Both the position numbers and the translations under genes were made by a program. Below the pieces are notes generated by a model. That model ran no database searches. It was not told where the DNA came from and saw nothing but the letters and a program-made list of their open reading frames with translations. 64,000 bases of DNA from Dryococelus australis. Its lineage: Eukaryota > Arthropoda > Insecta > Phasmatodea > Phasmatidae. Where the stretch lies: positions 274,402,900 to 274,466,899 of the forward strand of contig CM056993.1 in assembly GCA_029891345.1 (NCBI GenBank). The letters are read 5' to 3'. Below, in pieces: positions 1 to 10,045 of the stretch (its first letter is position 1; every line of letters starts with the position of its first letter).

Positions 1-99
1 TCCTAAAGTAAAGCTGTACATGCAGAATTTAAACTTATGTCCTACTAATGCATAATAAATTTTGAATGTGTTGTATTATTCAGTGATGTCTACTTGCAG

Positions 100-186
100 A
101 GTCACCAGAATGCAAGCACGCCAACATCAGCTGCCTCTAAGAGTATGGCCGGTCTTGGTGTGGAGCAGGGTTCATCAGGGAAAAAG
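100..186 (+). CDS. internal coding exon of an unidentified Ser/Thr-rich protein
   Basis: A 29-codon internal exon bounded by a good acceptor (TCTACTTGCAG before 100) and a donor (AAAAAG then GTTAGC at 187). Its length is a multiple of three and it reads open in phase 0 as a low-complexity Ser/Thr/Ala/Gly peptide starting SHQNASTPTSAASKS and ending GSSGKK. The third frame is stopped and the second is open but not protein-like, so phase 0 is preferred. It has the same phase and polar composition as the exon at 1942-2109, so both probably belong to one + strand gene whose 5' part lies left of the window. No domain is visible and I do not recognise the family; disordered linker of a regulatory or scaffold protein is only an inference from composition. 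Confidence 0.6.
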
Positions 187-1405
187 GTTAGCTCTACTCT
201 GTGAATTTTGTGTAGTTTAAAAATAGATCATGAGGTGTAGTAATTTATGCTATGCTGGTTTGCAACAAGGTTTGCCAATGTGTCTGCATTTACATGCACG
301 TATAAAACAGTTCTCTCTGTGAGCAATATGAGTGTAAACTCTCACTCTTCCACCCCTTCACCTTCATTGTGTGTGTGTTTATTTCATCTCCATATTATTG
401 AAAATCTTGATGTGTGTATACTTCAACTGAGTTTTTGTGAGGAAAAAAAAAAATGTATTTCGGTTGGTGGTCTTACCAATGCAAGTGCAGGTGTACTATG
501 TATTCGTATAGTATGTTTGATTATCCAGCTGGAAACCAGGTGCCTTGGGTTTGTTTCTTTGCAGAAGTAAAACAATTTTAAGCTGTGCCCCGAGGTGGTT
601 TACATTAGGCCAACTTGTAATTTAGAGTATCAAAGTATTGACCTATATTGTCATATTAAAAATATTAAAGGATATAAAAATAATAAAAATAGTTGCTGTT
701 TGGTATCTCCTTAGATTTGTGCAAAAGCAGACTGTACGGCATCACAGAGTAAACAGTGTGTGAGAATAGTGAGTAGTTGGGGGGGGGGGGGGGGATAGAT
801 GGATATTCACCACAAATCTGTGAAAATTACCTTACAAGTCTGCTTTGTAACATCTACCTACCCGAATAACAGAAAACCAATTACATAGTGACATTTCACT
901 CGCACCCATTCATATTTTCAAAGCCCTCCACCACTGTTGATGTGAGTACACCACTATCGTCTTGCTTTAACTATTTACACTATGTAGATTTATTATTATT
1001 TTATAGATACTTTGAACTTGTAAAGCAATTTACTTTCACAGTGCTGAACAAATTGAAATACTTAGTATTTTCTTGTCAGACATTAGGAAAAATTCCTCAC
1101 TGAGTTCTGAGGCTACCTTCTCCATACTCTCTTCTTAGAGATAGTGGCCGATAGTAGGGCTGTTTGTCGCAGATACATGGTGTGCAGTACAATGCTAACA
1201 CACGTGAGCGGAGATGTAATGATCACCATCTTTCAGTATTTGAATTTCTCACGCACTTGGACCACATTTTGCTGAGAAATACAGTGACATCGTTGGAAAG
1301 TGTACATTACTATTTTACTGAGCTTTTGTAAGTGAAGTTGTTATTACAATAATATTGTGGATAAGAAATCTTCTAAAACTTGTATTTGTCTTTTGCTGAG
1401 TGAAA
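187..1405. other. AT-rich intron sequence
   Basis: Intron between the first exon and the first MITE. I see no further exon, RNA or recognisable transposon. It contains one G16 homopolymer (779-794). Confidence 0.5.
779..794. repeat. G16 homopolymer
   Basis: Sixteen consecutive G. Similar long G/C runs occur at 9076-9087, 16524-16535, 16567-16580, 31524-31541 (interrupted), 32210-32224 and 46656-46674, an unusual number for AT-rich DNA. Confidence 0.95.
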
Positions 1406-1750
1406 ATGGTTGCCACTTATCTGGAAAACAAGGAAATGTCAGGGAACTTGAAAACTCAGGGAAGTTAGGGATATATCAGTAGCTATGTGTCAAGGGAATG
1501 TTGTAGTAAGCTAGTAATTTCAGTAGTTCTAACAAATTGTTCACCACTACTGGAATTATGTAAAATTGTTTTGTTTGTTGTGGATGGAATGTTATTAATT
1601 TTTCTTTGCAGTACATGTAAGATCAGATAAGTTTGATGTAAAATTACAGAAAAAAATATGTTATGCAAAAGATCAAATAAAAAAAATTTTTTGTTTGTGA
1701 ACTGGGTAAATATCATGTAATTTTCAAATTAAAAAATACGTGGCTACCCT
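1406..1750. mobile_element. degenerate hAT-like MITE
   Basis: The left end reads ATGGTTGCCACTTATCTGGA and is followed by GTCAGGGAA-type motifs. The reverse complement of the right end (near 1750) reads CAGGGTAGCCACGTATT. The paired GGTTGCCAC / GGGTAGCCAC ends and the CAGGGAA subterminal motif resemble the element at 2166-2682. No clean 8-bp target duplication is visible, so boundaries are approximate. It has no coding capacity. Confidence 0.4.
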
Positions 1751-1941
1751 GATGAATAAAAATAACCATGTAATATTTTTTGACAAACAGTTAAATTTGT
1801 GGAAAATGACTTTGTGTTCCTTAGTACTGATCATGACATAAATTAATATTTTAATAATGATTAAAGTGAATAAAAAAAGCAGTGTGTTTTTTCTGTGATA
1901 AACAATGAATGCACAGTGAGGTGTTTGATTTGTGTTCCCAG

Positions 1942-2109
1942 GTTTCGTCGGGCGTTAATGGGTCTCCTGGATACTTGCCGTACTCGGGCGCTCGACGTAG
2001 CAGTGTAGAGAGTGCATCTCCTCACCTCACACCTCAGCCATCCCCTCCCCTCAGCAACTGCTCTCCCACTCTGGACAACACGCCCACAACTCCTGTCTCA
2101 GCATACCAG
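1942..2109 (+). CDS. internal coding exon, Ser/Pro-rich
   Basis: A 56-codon exon between the acceptor TGTGTTCCCAG (ends 1941) and the strong donor CAG|GTATGT at 2110. It is phase 0 at both ends, matching 100-186. The peptide begins VSSGVNGSPGYLPYSGARR, continues through SSVESASPHLTPQPSPPLS and ends TPTTPVSAYQ. It is rich in Ser/Pro with several SP/TP sites and a basic RRSSVE patch that could be a phosphorylation site, as in disordered parts of transcription cofactors or signalling scaffolds. Codon third positions are GC-rich against an AT-rich background, which supports coding. I cannot name the gene. A MITE sits 56 bp past the donor. Confidence 0.7.
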
Positions 2110-2165
2110 GTATGTGGAGTATTCCAAATGAAACTGCTGTTTCAGAACATGTGTAAAACTTGGGA

Positions 2166-2682
2166 CAGGGTGTCCACCCACAGGGAAAAATAAGGGAATT
2201 TCATGTGACAGGGAAAAGTCAGGTAAACGTGAGGAAAGTTTTACCTGGTCATTGAACATGTAAATAATTTGCTACTCTGCAAAAATTGTTGTGTGAATAC
2301 ATCATCATGTAATTAAAAGTATGTGCTATTTAAAATTTCAATTTTTAAGTTTGTGAACTGGCATTAAAACATTTTTAACAAGTAATAAATAGCCTATATG
2401 TACAAAAAAGTATTTTTGTGTTTGTAATGTGCACTTGTGTGATGTCAATAGCATATATTGTGAGAAATATAAATGGGTTGAATAAATGTTGGCCCTGCTT
2501 TTTGGTCTGCTGCAGTGTTAATTTAATTCTTCTTCACTGATAGCAAATTTGTTTGGCCAGCGATTGAAAAATAGGCATTGAAAGGTTTAGGTCCTGAAAA
2601 TAAGTCAGGGAAAATAGTGAGATTCTGCATGGAATCAAGGAAAAGTCAGGGAATTCCAAAACGGAATTTCTGTAGACACCTT
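2166..2682. mobile_element. hAT-like MITE with GGTGTCTAC-type ends
   Basis: The left end reads CAGGGTGTCCACCCACAGGG. The reverse complement of the right end reads AAGGTGTCTACAGAAATTCC. Between them are repeated CAGGGAAAAGTCAGG-like motifs (around 2205, 2605 and 2640). The inverted ends and CAGGGAA repeats are typical of a widespread non-autonomous DNA transposon type. The 8-bp flanks do not match perfectly, so the superfamily is inferred. It carries no gene. Confidence 0.5.
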
Positions 2683-3203
2683 GTTGGAAGGGCTTTCCTC
2701 AAATTTATGCACCATTATTTGTAGCTGTAGTATACTGTTAAACCTGTGTATAACAAAATTGAAGGGACTGAATTTATGTGTGTGTTTTGTTGTTGGTCTC
2801 TTTATAGAGACGTGATTACAGTGTGGTTTTTCTCTCTCACATAGAGAATTCTGAATCTAGATGTTGCTGCAAGGGGATTTTATTTGTTCTTTTCTTTATG
2901 ATTTATATCTTTAAAAAAATTTTCAACATGTACAGGATGTATTTAAATTCGACCAACAAACTTTGGATGCAGGTTAATCATGAAAAAAGGTGAAAACATA
3001 CACAACCTATGGTCTAAAGTTAATACTAAGGGTGGTACACAACTTTGAATTAATTTGGACCTGAAATACCTGTTTATTGCAAATATTGGAGATAATACAT
3101 AAGATGGCACACCAATTTTCTGGATATAGGTTAAATAAACAAAGAATTACAAACAGCACAACACCTGTCGCTGTTATTAAATTATTTCTTCTAATTAATC
3201 ACT
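2683..3203. other. AT-rich non-coding stretch
   Basis: Nothing recognised; presumably intron or pre-insertion DNA of the following LTR. Confidence 0.5.
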
Positions 3204-3207
3204 GTTA

Positions 3208-5373
3208 TGAAGCATGCCACTTACCCGTTTATTTACTAAGCAATTACGACTCATCAGCCTCACATATTTCTACGTAACCAAAGGAAGGGTCAAACTCGGC
3301 TACATCTTTGAGTGTCCTTAGAGCACTAGTTCCTTGGAATGTGATTCTAAACATATGAATTTAAGGTTACGAAAGCCGTCAAGAAGCATACTGCTCTCTC
3401 CCCATCCCACGCTGAGAACCACCGAGCCGCCATGTGTGAAACCAAGTCACACATCTCGCGCCAGCCTTCCTGAAGTATGATGACTCATCAGGGCAAAACT
3501 ATCACAAAGCGCCCAACGCTATGTTAAGAGACGCCACATCTGCCACAAAGCGCCCCGCAAACTGTCGCAAGGCACCCAGAATAAAAAAAACCTAGAGTGG
3601 GGTTTTTACCTCTGCTCCAACAGACAACATTAGTCCTAGCCCTAGAGCGCTGTATAAAGTTGGACAAGCCCGAGGTCGGGAGTTATTTCCTTCTCCAATA
3701 GCTCGCCTTAACACTTTGTGTGCTGGTGCTCTCTCGTCAGCTGCTACTAGAGGCTGCCACCTTTGACATCACCAGAGGCTCCTGCAGCCTCCATCACCAG
3801 CTACCAGAAGCTCCATCAACGTTTATCAGAGGCTTGTGCAGTCTCTACCACTAGCTACCAGAAGCTCCATTGACTTCTACCACCATCAGCATCTTCCAGA
3901 CACTCTCCTTCAACAAAGCCTGCAGACTCCATCACACTTCCGCTGCTATTTCTCCTGGTTCAGCAGTCACCTCTACTTGCTGGTAGAAACAACTACACCC
4001 ACTGCCTTTAGAAGTAGTGGTCCCCTTTTTGTTAAGTTTCTTCTAGAAGCACCTTGGTTAGAGTATCTGCGACTGTGTTATTTTCATAGCCATCAGTCAT
4101 TCACTATCTAGGAGCAGGTCGCCTACACCTGTTTACCATAGGTTACTTCGGTATCACAATCTGCTTGGTTAGGAGGTAGCACATGTCACTGTATTCATTA
4201 TTTCTAATAAATACATCTTGTTCCTTTCACTGAGGATTTCTATTCTAGAGGTATTTCCTACGATTACTAGAAATTATAGTTACCGTACGTCAATCAAGAC
4301 CAGGTGTTGCTACAGAAGTATGAACCATAGAGGAGGACTGCAGATTCCCTACAGGAGTCATTACGTCAAGACACACAAACACACCATTCGAAGGCCACCT
4401 GTTCTAGACACTTCAGTGCATAGAACGGTTGAGCCCCAACCATGAGTAACTCATCCAAGAGGGGCTAGACACCTTAGGTTGTATTGTTACTCGAGCGCTC
4501 ACAGTGCTGAAAGGAGTATTTGTGTGGGACTGAAGGCCTGACCCCTGTTGCGATCTCCCTCAATAGTGGTAGGAAGGCAGCCCACATGGCTCACCGCTTT
4601 AGATTTGCGCGCCAGTGGCGGGGAACTGATTAGAGCACCGAGTTTGCGTCTTCAACCACTATTGGATGTACACTTAGCCAAAGATCTGTCTTGAGTTCAC
4701 GCCAACCGGAGAGTGTACTTAAGTGTCAACCAGACCTCTATGCCTTTTAGAAAAAGGTACAGCTCACAGGAGGAGCAAAAGACGGCCTATACTGCCGCCA
4801 AATGATTGTGCATATCAGACCCCTCTGCACTTAGCAGACAAATAGAACAGGTGGGAACTCAGACCGCCCATCAACTGAAGAGACCTTCCTCTCCAGTGTT
4901 CACGTTCATATACTTCCCTGCACACATTAGCCTATCCAACGACTATCACTCTGTGGCACATGTTCTACTCGCGGGCACAGAGGTTAGGTACAGGGTGGCC
5001 AACCTCTGATTCTGGAGCAGAGGAGCAGCGGAGTGGAACCAATGGTACAGTGTTGGTCAGTGCAGTATTGGTGCACACCACTCTTCTCCAAGAGTTGTCA
5101 GCTCCAGCCAGCCAGCAACAGCTCCTACTGCAGTGACCGAAGAAGATCCTGGTAAGACAGGTACACCTATGCATGCAAGTGTGCCAACCAGACCTGTTTT
5201 CGTTCCAGTGGTGGTTAACTTAGTATCCAGTCGCCAACCAATACACCCCACACGAGTAGCAATTCAGAAACCTAATTCAAAAGCATAACTGCAGTCCTAA
5301 ACTGATAGCGTCTGACCTAGTGCACATAAAACCATGTTGACAGTGTCTGTAGTCTATAGGGCAACACGCGTCA
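3208..5373 (+). mobile_element. solo LTR (copy 1), 2166 bp, with 4-bp TSD
   Basis: This + strand LTR starts TGAAGCATGCCACTTACCCG and ends GGGCAACACGCGTCA. It is flanked by the perfect 4-bp duplication GTTA (3204-3207 and 5374-5377). It aligns throughout with the minus-strand copies at 6721-8766 and 14389-18806. Signals in order are a TATAAAG box (3653-3659), AATAAA (4207-4212) and a U5 of about 1.1 kb. Both flanks are unrelated unique DNA, so it is a solo LTR left by LTR-LTR recombination. The U5 carries a short frame near its end (about 5090-5280), PHASVPTRPVFVPVVVN-like, that is also present in the other two copies. Confidence 0.85.
3653..3659 (+). promoter_or_regulatory. LTR TATA box, copy 1
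   Basis: TATAAAG about 445 bp into the LTR and 550 bp upstream of the AATAAA signal, placing it at the U3/R boundary. The equivalent site in the 14.4-18.8 kb copy is TATATAAG on the minus strand. Confidence 0.6.
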
Positions 5374-5377
5374 GTTA

Positions 5378-6238
5378 CTATCCCTATTTCGAACTAACCT
5401 CCATTACATGTTAGTAAGTTTTGAATTTAATCTCCATGCTACAATTAATGTCACCTTGTGAAAAATACTCTAAGCTTTACCATTTTGAGTAATTCGTGTT
5501 TTACTTTCACAATAATATTGACCAAAACCTGGCAGGTGGGGCATACACAACACCAAATTAACACACTATTGTGGCTATTAAAGGGAGGAGAATATTCCAG
5601 AGAGAGGTACATGACTGTGGCAGTGTAACAACCTATTTCTTCTGTTACAACTTCACAAATGTGTATCTCCTTTAGAATTCATTTCAGACCATAGGTCGTA
5701 TATAGTATTTTCAACTTCTTTTTTTGTGGTTAACTTGCAGCCGAAGTTTGTCGGTTGCTTTAGATACATTCTGTATATAGTAAACCTTGTGGTCACCATT
5801 AAAAGCTTCAGTATGTTGAAATAAAAAGAAATCATTAATTTTTTTTGAAACAACTATTATGTAAACAAGAAATTTACGAGACTTAAATTTAATTTATCAT
5901 TCTCAATTATAAAAAAAACTTATATTAAAAAAAGTACTTGTACATAGAAAGTAAGACATTTATAACAGCTTCAGTGGCAATTAACATGAAGGATCTTGTA
6001 GAGCTGTGCCGATTCATTAAATTATGCTGATGTGCTGAATCACCTATGTGCCGATTTTGAAATGCTGATTCACCTATGTGCTACTGATGTATGAAAAATA
6101 TTTTTGCTTATTTTTATGTTGAATTTATGTTACTGTATGCAGCACAATTAAAAACAATTTTTCACTTATTTTAGTTTACAGTTTCCAAAAAGTAAATAGA
6201 GTAATACAACCATGTAAGTTGAAGTGAAGGCAATATAT
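5378..6238. other. AT-rich stretch between inverted LTR copies
   Basis: No gene or repeat recognised between solo LTR copy 1 and the GT microsatellite. Confidence 0.5.
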
Positions 6239-6292
6239 ATGTGTGTGTGTGCGTGTGTGTGGTGTGTGTGCGCGCGCGCGTGTGCGTGTGAA
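6239..6292. repeat. (GT)n/(GC)n microsatellite
   Basis: Alternating TG with a GCGCGCGC core next to the left arm of the palindrome; alternating purine-pyrimidine DNA could adopt Z-form. Confidence 0.85.
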
Positions 6293-6298
6293 AAAATT

Positions 6299-6604
6299 AT
6301 ATAAAATGATAGGAATTTGTGTACTCACAGCGTAGTACTCATTGACAGGCGCACACACATTCACACACACACACAAAGTAGGTCACATTTTTTACACGAT
6401 TGCACAATAGCGACATTTTGCTGGCTTCATTAGGCAGCGAGTTGAAGAGTGTTCTACATCTCGCCGCCTGATGAAGCTGGCATAGCCAGCAAAATGACGC
6501 GATTGTGCAACTGCAAGAAAAATGTGTCATCCTACTTTGAGTGTGTGTGCGCCGGTCGATGAGTACTACGCTATGAGTACTCAAATTCCTACCTTTTTAT
6601 ATAC
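6299..6604. mobile_element. ~300 bp near-perfect palindrome (foldback element)
   Basis: Left arm 6299-6441 and right arm 6460-6604 are inverted copies separated by an 18-nt loop. Each arm carries the same blocks in mirror order: TAGGAATTTG, the GTAGTACTCAT block, the GCGCACACAC block, an AAAGTAGG block, TTTTGCTGGC and CAGGCGGCGAG. The arms differ by scattered substitutions and short indels. It encodes no protein and would form a long hairpin as RNA or single-stranded DNA. Whether it is a mobile foldback MITE or a local inverted duplication cannot be settled from one copy. Confidence 0.75.
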
Positions 6605-6720
6605 TTTTGGTAGCCTAGCAGCATACTTACAACCTTATATGTTTGTATGTACGTATATATTGTATAGGTATATACAGTATTATGTGTGTGTATATTACAT
6701 ATGTGTGTATATGTGTGTGT

Positions 6721-8766
6721 TGACGCATGTTGCCCTAGAGAACTAAAGACACTGTCAATGTGGTTTGTGTGTGCTAGGTCAGGCCCGCTCGGGTTATAAT
6801 TAGAGTTATGCTTTTGGGTTAGTTTTGACTTGCTACTTGTACTGGTTGGCGACTGGTACAAAGTTAACCACTGCTGGAATTACAATATGTCTGGTTGTGA
6901 CATTGGCTTGCTTTGGTATACCTGTCTTAACAGGGATTGTTTCGGTCACTGCAGCGGAAGCTGTTGCTGGCTGGCTGGAACTAGCGACTCTTGGAGAGGA
7001 GTGGGGTGTGGTTGTACTGCTGACTAACACAGTACTGTTGGTTCCACTCTGCTGCTTCTCTGCTCCAAAACATGGAGTTGGCTACTCCGTACCTGACTTT
7101 TGTGCCCACTAACAGAACTAGGACAACTGGATGATAATTGTGGACTAGGCAAATGGGTGTAGGGAAATAAACAAACATAGATACTGGAGAGGAAGGTCTC
7201 TCCAGTTGACGGGTGGTCTGAGCTCTCTCCCGTTCAGCTTATCTGCCAAGTGCAGCAGGGTTAGATATACACACTCACTTGGCTGCGTTATAGGCCAAGT
7301 ACACTCTTGATCAATGTGAACTCGATACAGATCCCTAGCTAAGTGTAAAGTCAATAGTGGTTGATGACACGAGCTCGATGCCCTAATCAGTTCCCTGTCA
7401 CTGGCGCGCAAACCTAGGGTGGTGAGCCATGTGGGCCATCTCCTACCACTATTGGGTGAGATCGCAACAGGGGTTAGGCCTTCAGTCCCAGGCAAATACT
7501 CATTCCAGCACTGTAAGCGCTCTGGCAGCAGTACAACCTGAGGTGACTGTCTCGTCCCTCCTGGATGAGTTACTAGTGGTTGGGGCTCTACCGTTCTATC
7601 CACTGAAGTGTCTAGAACAGGTGGCCATCAAAAGGTGTGTGTGTTTGATGTACAGACTTTTGAAGGGAATCTGCAGTCGTACTTCAGTCGCCCTTCTGTA
7701 GCAACACCCGGTCTCTGTTGACGTCTTACAGTAAATATAATTTATAGTGATCATTGGAAATACCTCTAGAATAGAAATCCTCAGTGAACGGAACAAGATT
7801 TAATATTTATTAGAAATAATAAATACAGTGGAGTGTGCTACCCCCTATCCAAGCAGATTGTTATATGGAAGTAACCTATGATAAACAGGTGTAGGCGACC
7901 TGCTCCTAGACTTACCAAGATGGCGAATGACTGGTGGCTATGAAAATAACGTGGTCACAGCTATTCTAACGAAGGGGCGTCTAGAAGAGACGTTACAAAA
8001 AAGGAACCACTACTTTTAAGGGCAGTGGGTATAGTTGACTCTAACAGCAAGTAGAGGCGGCTGCTGAACCAGGACAAACAGCAGCGGAAGGGGTGATGGT
8101 GTCTGCAGGCTGTATTGAAGAACATCTGGAAGATGCTGATGGTAGTAGATGTCAATGGAGCTTCTGGTAGCTAATGGTAGAGGCTGCAGAAGACTCTGCT
8201 AGACAACAATGGAGCTTCTGATAGCTAGTGGTAGAGGCTGCAGAAGTCTTTGATAGACGACAGTAGAGCTTCTGGTAGCTAGTGGTGAGAGGCACTGGTG
8301 GTTGCTCAGGACTTGGTAACAGTAGAGAGCTCCAGTATACAAAGTGTTGAGACGAGCTACTGGAGAAGGAAATAACTCCCGAGTTCGGGCGTGCACTGCC
8401 TTATGTAGTCCGCTGGACAGGTGCACTCTGGGCCGGGTTAGGAGGTGTGACTTTGCATCATGACGTCCCTCTAGTACAAGGCCGGTGTGGGAGAATCTAC
8501 CCTTAGCTCTGCGCTCGGCTTCGTGCAATCGGCTTGCCCAAAGGCATGTGGTGGCTTGTTGACTCTCAGCGAGGGAGGGGGGGCGTGCTTCTTGACTGCT
8601 TTTGCAACCTTATATTCACGTGTTTAGAATTGCCCTCCAAGATACTGGCGATCTTAAAACACTCGAGAAAGATGTTGCCAGTTTTGACCCTTCCTCAGGT
8701 TACATAGAAATACATGAGGCTGATGAGTCATAGTTGTTTAGTAAATAAGCGGGAAACCGGTATGCA
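6721..8766 (-). mobile_element. LTR copy 2, inverted relative to copy 1
   Basis: Minus-strand LTR of the same family as 3208-5373. On the + strand it begins TGACGCATGTTGCCC at 6721 and ends near GGTATGCA at 8766. The polyadenylation signal is at 7806-7811 (TTTATT on +). The TATA position (about 8399-8409) is mutated to ACATAAG. A minus-strand frame of 152 codons (7145-7603, starting MDRTVEPQPL) lies in the U5; it is broken in the sister copies. No matching 4-bp TSD is seen, so the outer end may be damaged. Confidence 0.75.
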
Positions 8767-10045
8767 TGCCCTTCCTCTCCATTGCAATGAAGACTCATCT
8801 GTCAAATTGTGGTGGAGTGGGAAATGTAGAAATGTTCCCCCTCATCAGGAAGTTCTCATAGTGCAGGAAGGTGGAAACATTTTTTCCGGATTTTGTAGGC
8901 GGACCTCTTAACTTAGGGCCGGTTGGCAGCTGTAGTTGCGCTCGCGCTATGTACTGGGACTCGTCGGGAAACGCTGTCTAGCATGGCACGCAGGACGTAG
9001 TGCTGTCTCACTCTTCAGGTAAGCTCTCTCCCCCCGTGGTCCCATCAAGCTGGAGCGATTGTCCGTTAAGTGCCACCCCCCCCCCCCTTCTCAGTCCTGA
9101 GGATTACTGTCGAGGATGACGCGGTGTACCGGATGTCCCGCGGCCTACATCATTACATGTGTCCTGACCAATTCAGGATAATGCTGTGGTTACTATTTAC
9201 AAACATATACAAAGGTAACCTGTGGAAAGAAATTTTATAAAACAATGACATACCAAAAAAGATTAGGAATGAAAGTTTGTACAAGCCTGACTTGTGGAAT
9301 GAAACGTGGAAGATGTACTAATACGTTGCTTGCTGTGGTGTATTAGTTGAAGAAAGCCTAGCACTCTTTCTTTGGCAACCTGTGGGTCTTACAGCAAGCA
9401 AAACGGTTACGTGTGACAGCATGAGAGGTTTTGCCAACCTCAGGCCCTCCATCACCTGGGCTGGTCAGCTAACGAAACAAAACAATTACACTTTAATGAA
9501 TGATTTGAACGTGGACATTATGCGCTCGTTGGTCATCTTAAAATTAACAAACAAAACACTCAAGCAATAAGTAAACTCTAGATTAAGTACACATGTACCT
9601 TGGTTCTTTGGGGCGAGTTCATTCGAGCTCTGTGGCTCGGAGTTCTGGTTCGACTCTTTGTTGATGTACAAGGAACTTAAAACTGTTCAAAATATGCAAA
9701 ATCCTCAAAAATGAAAACTACAGTTATTTCATTAACAAAACACTACGTGAGAAGTATATATTGTTTGAAAATTTTAAGCAATTTTCTTGGGTGGAATTTG
9801 CGAGTCTTTGTCGTGATCCAGGTAGGATAATATTTCTTCACATAAAACACTTTAAAAATTCACAGTCATGTTTAACTGTGTGCCTACACTTCACGTAATT
9901 ATATTTAAAAAAACTAAGCCATCTAACCTTTTAGGAAGTCCATTTCTACATCTCTACTATGTACAATGGTGAAGTCTTTTCTTCATCAAAGCATTGGCGC
10001 TGTGGAGAGTGTCTAAACGTTAATGCATGATGTATTTTATACTTT
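8767..10045. other. unassigned stretch with C12 tract and an isolated donor-like site
   Basis: Mostly AT-rich with a small GC-rich patch at about 8910-9130, containing CTCTTCAG|GTAAGC near 9017 and a C12 run at 9076-9087. No frame or repeat family is recognised. A non-coding first exon is possible but unsupported. Confidence 0.4.

Noticed and set aside
247..570. 107-codon open frame in the first intron
   Set aside because: Low-complexity, AT-biased codons, and no splice sites or recognisable domain.
8910..9025. Non-coding first exon ending at CTTCAG|GTAAGC
   Set aside because: The donor is good, but there is no promoter, frame or partner acceptor to support it.
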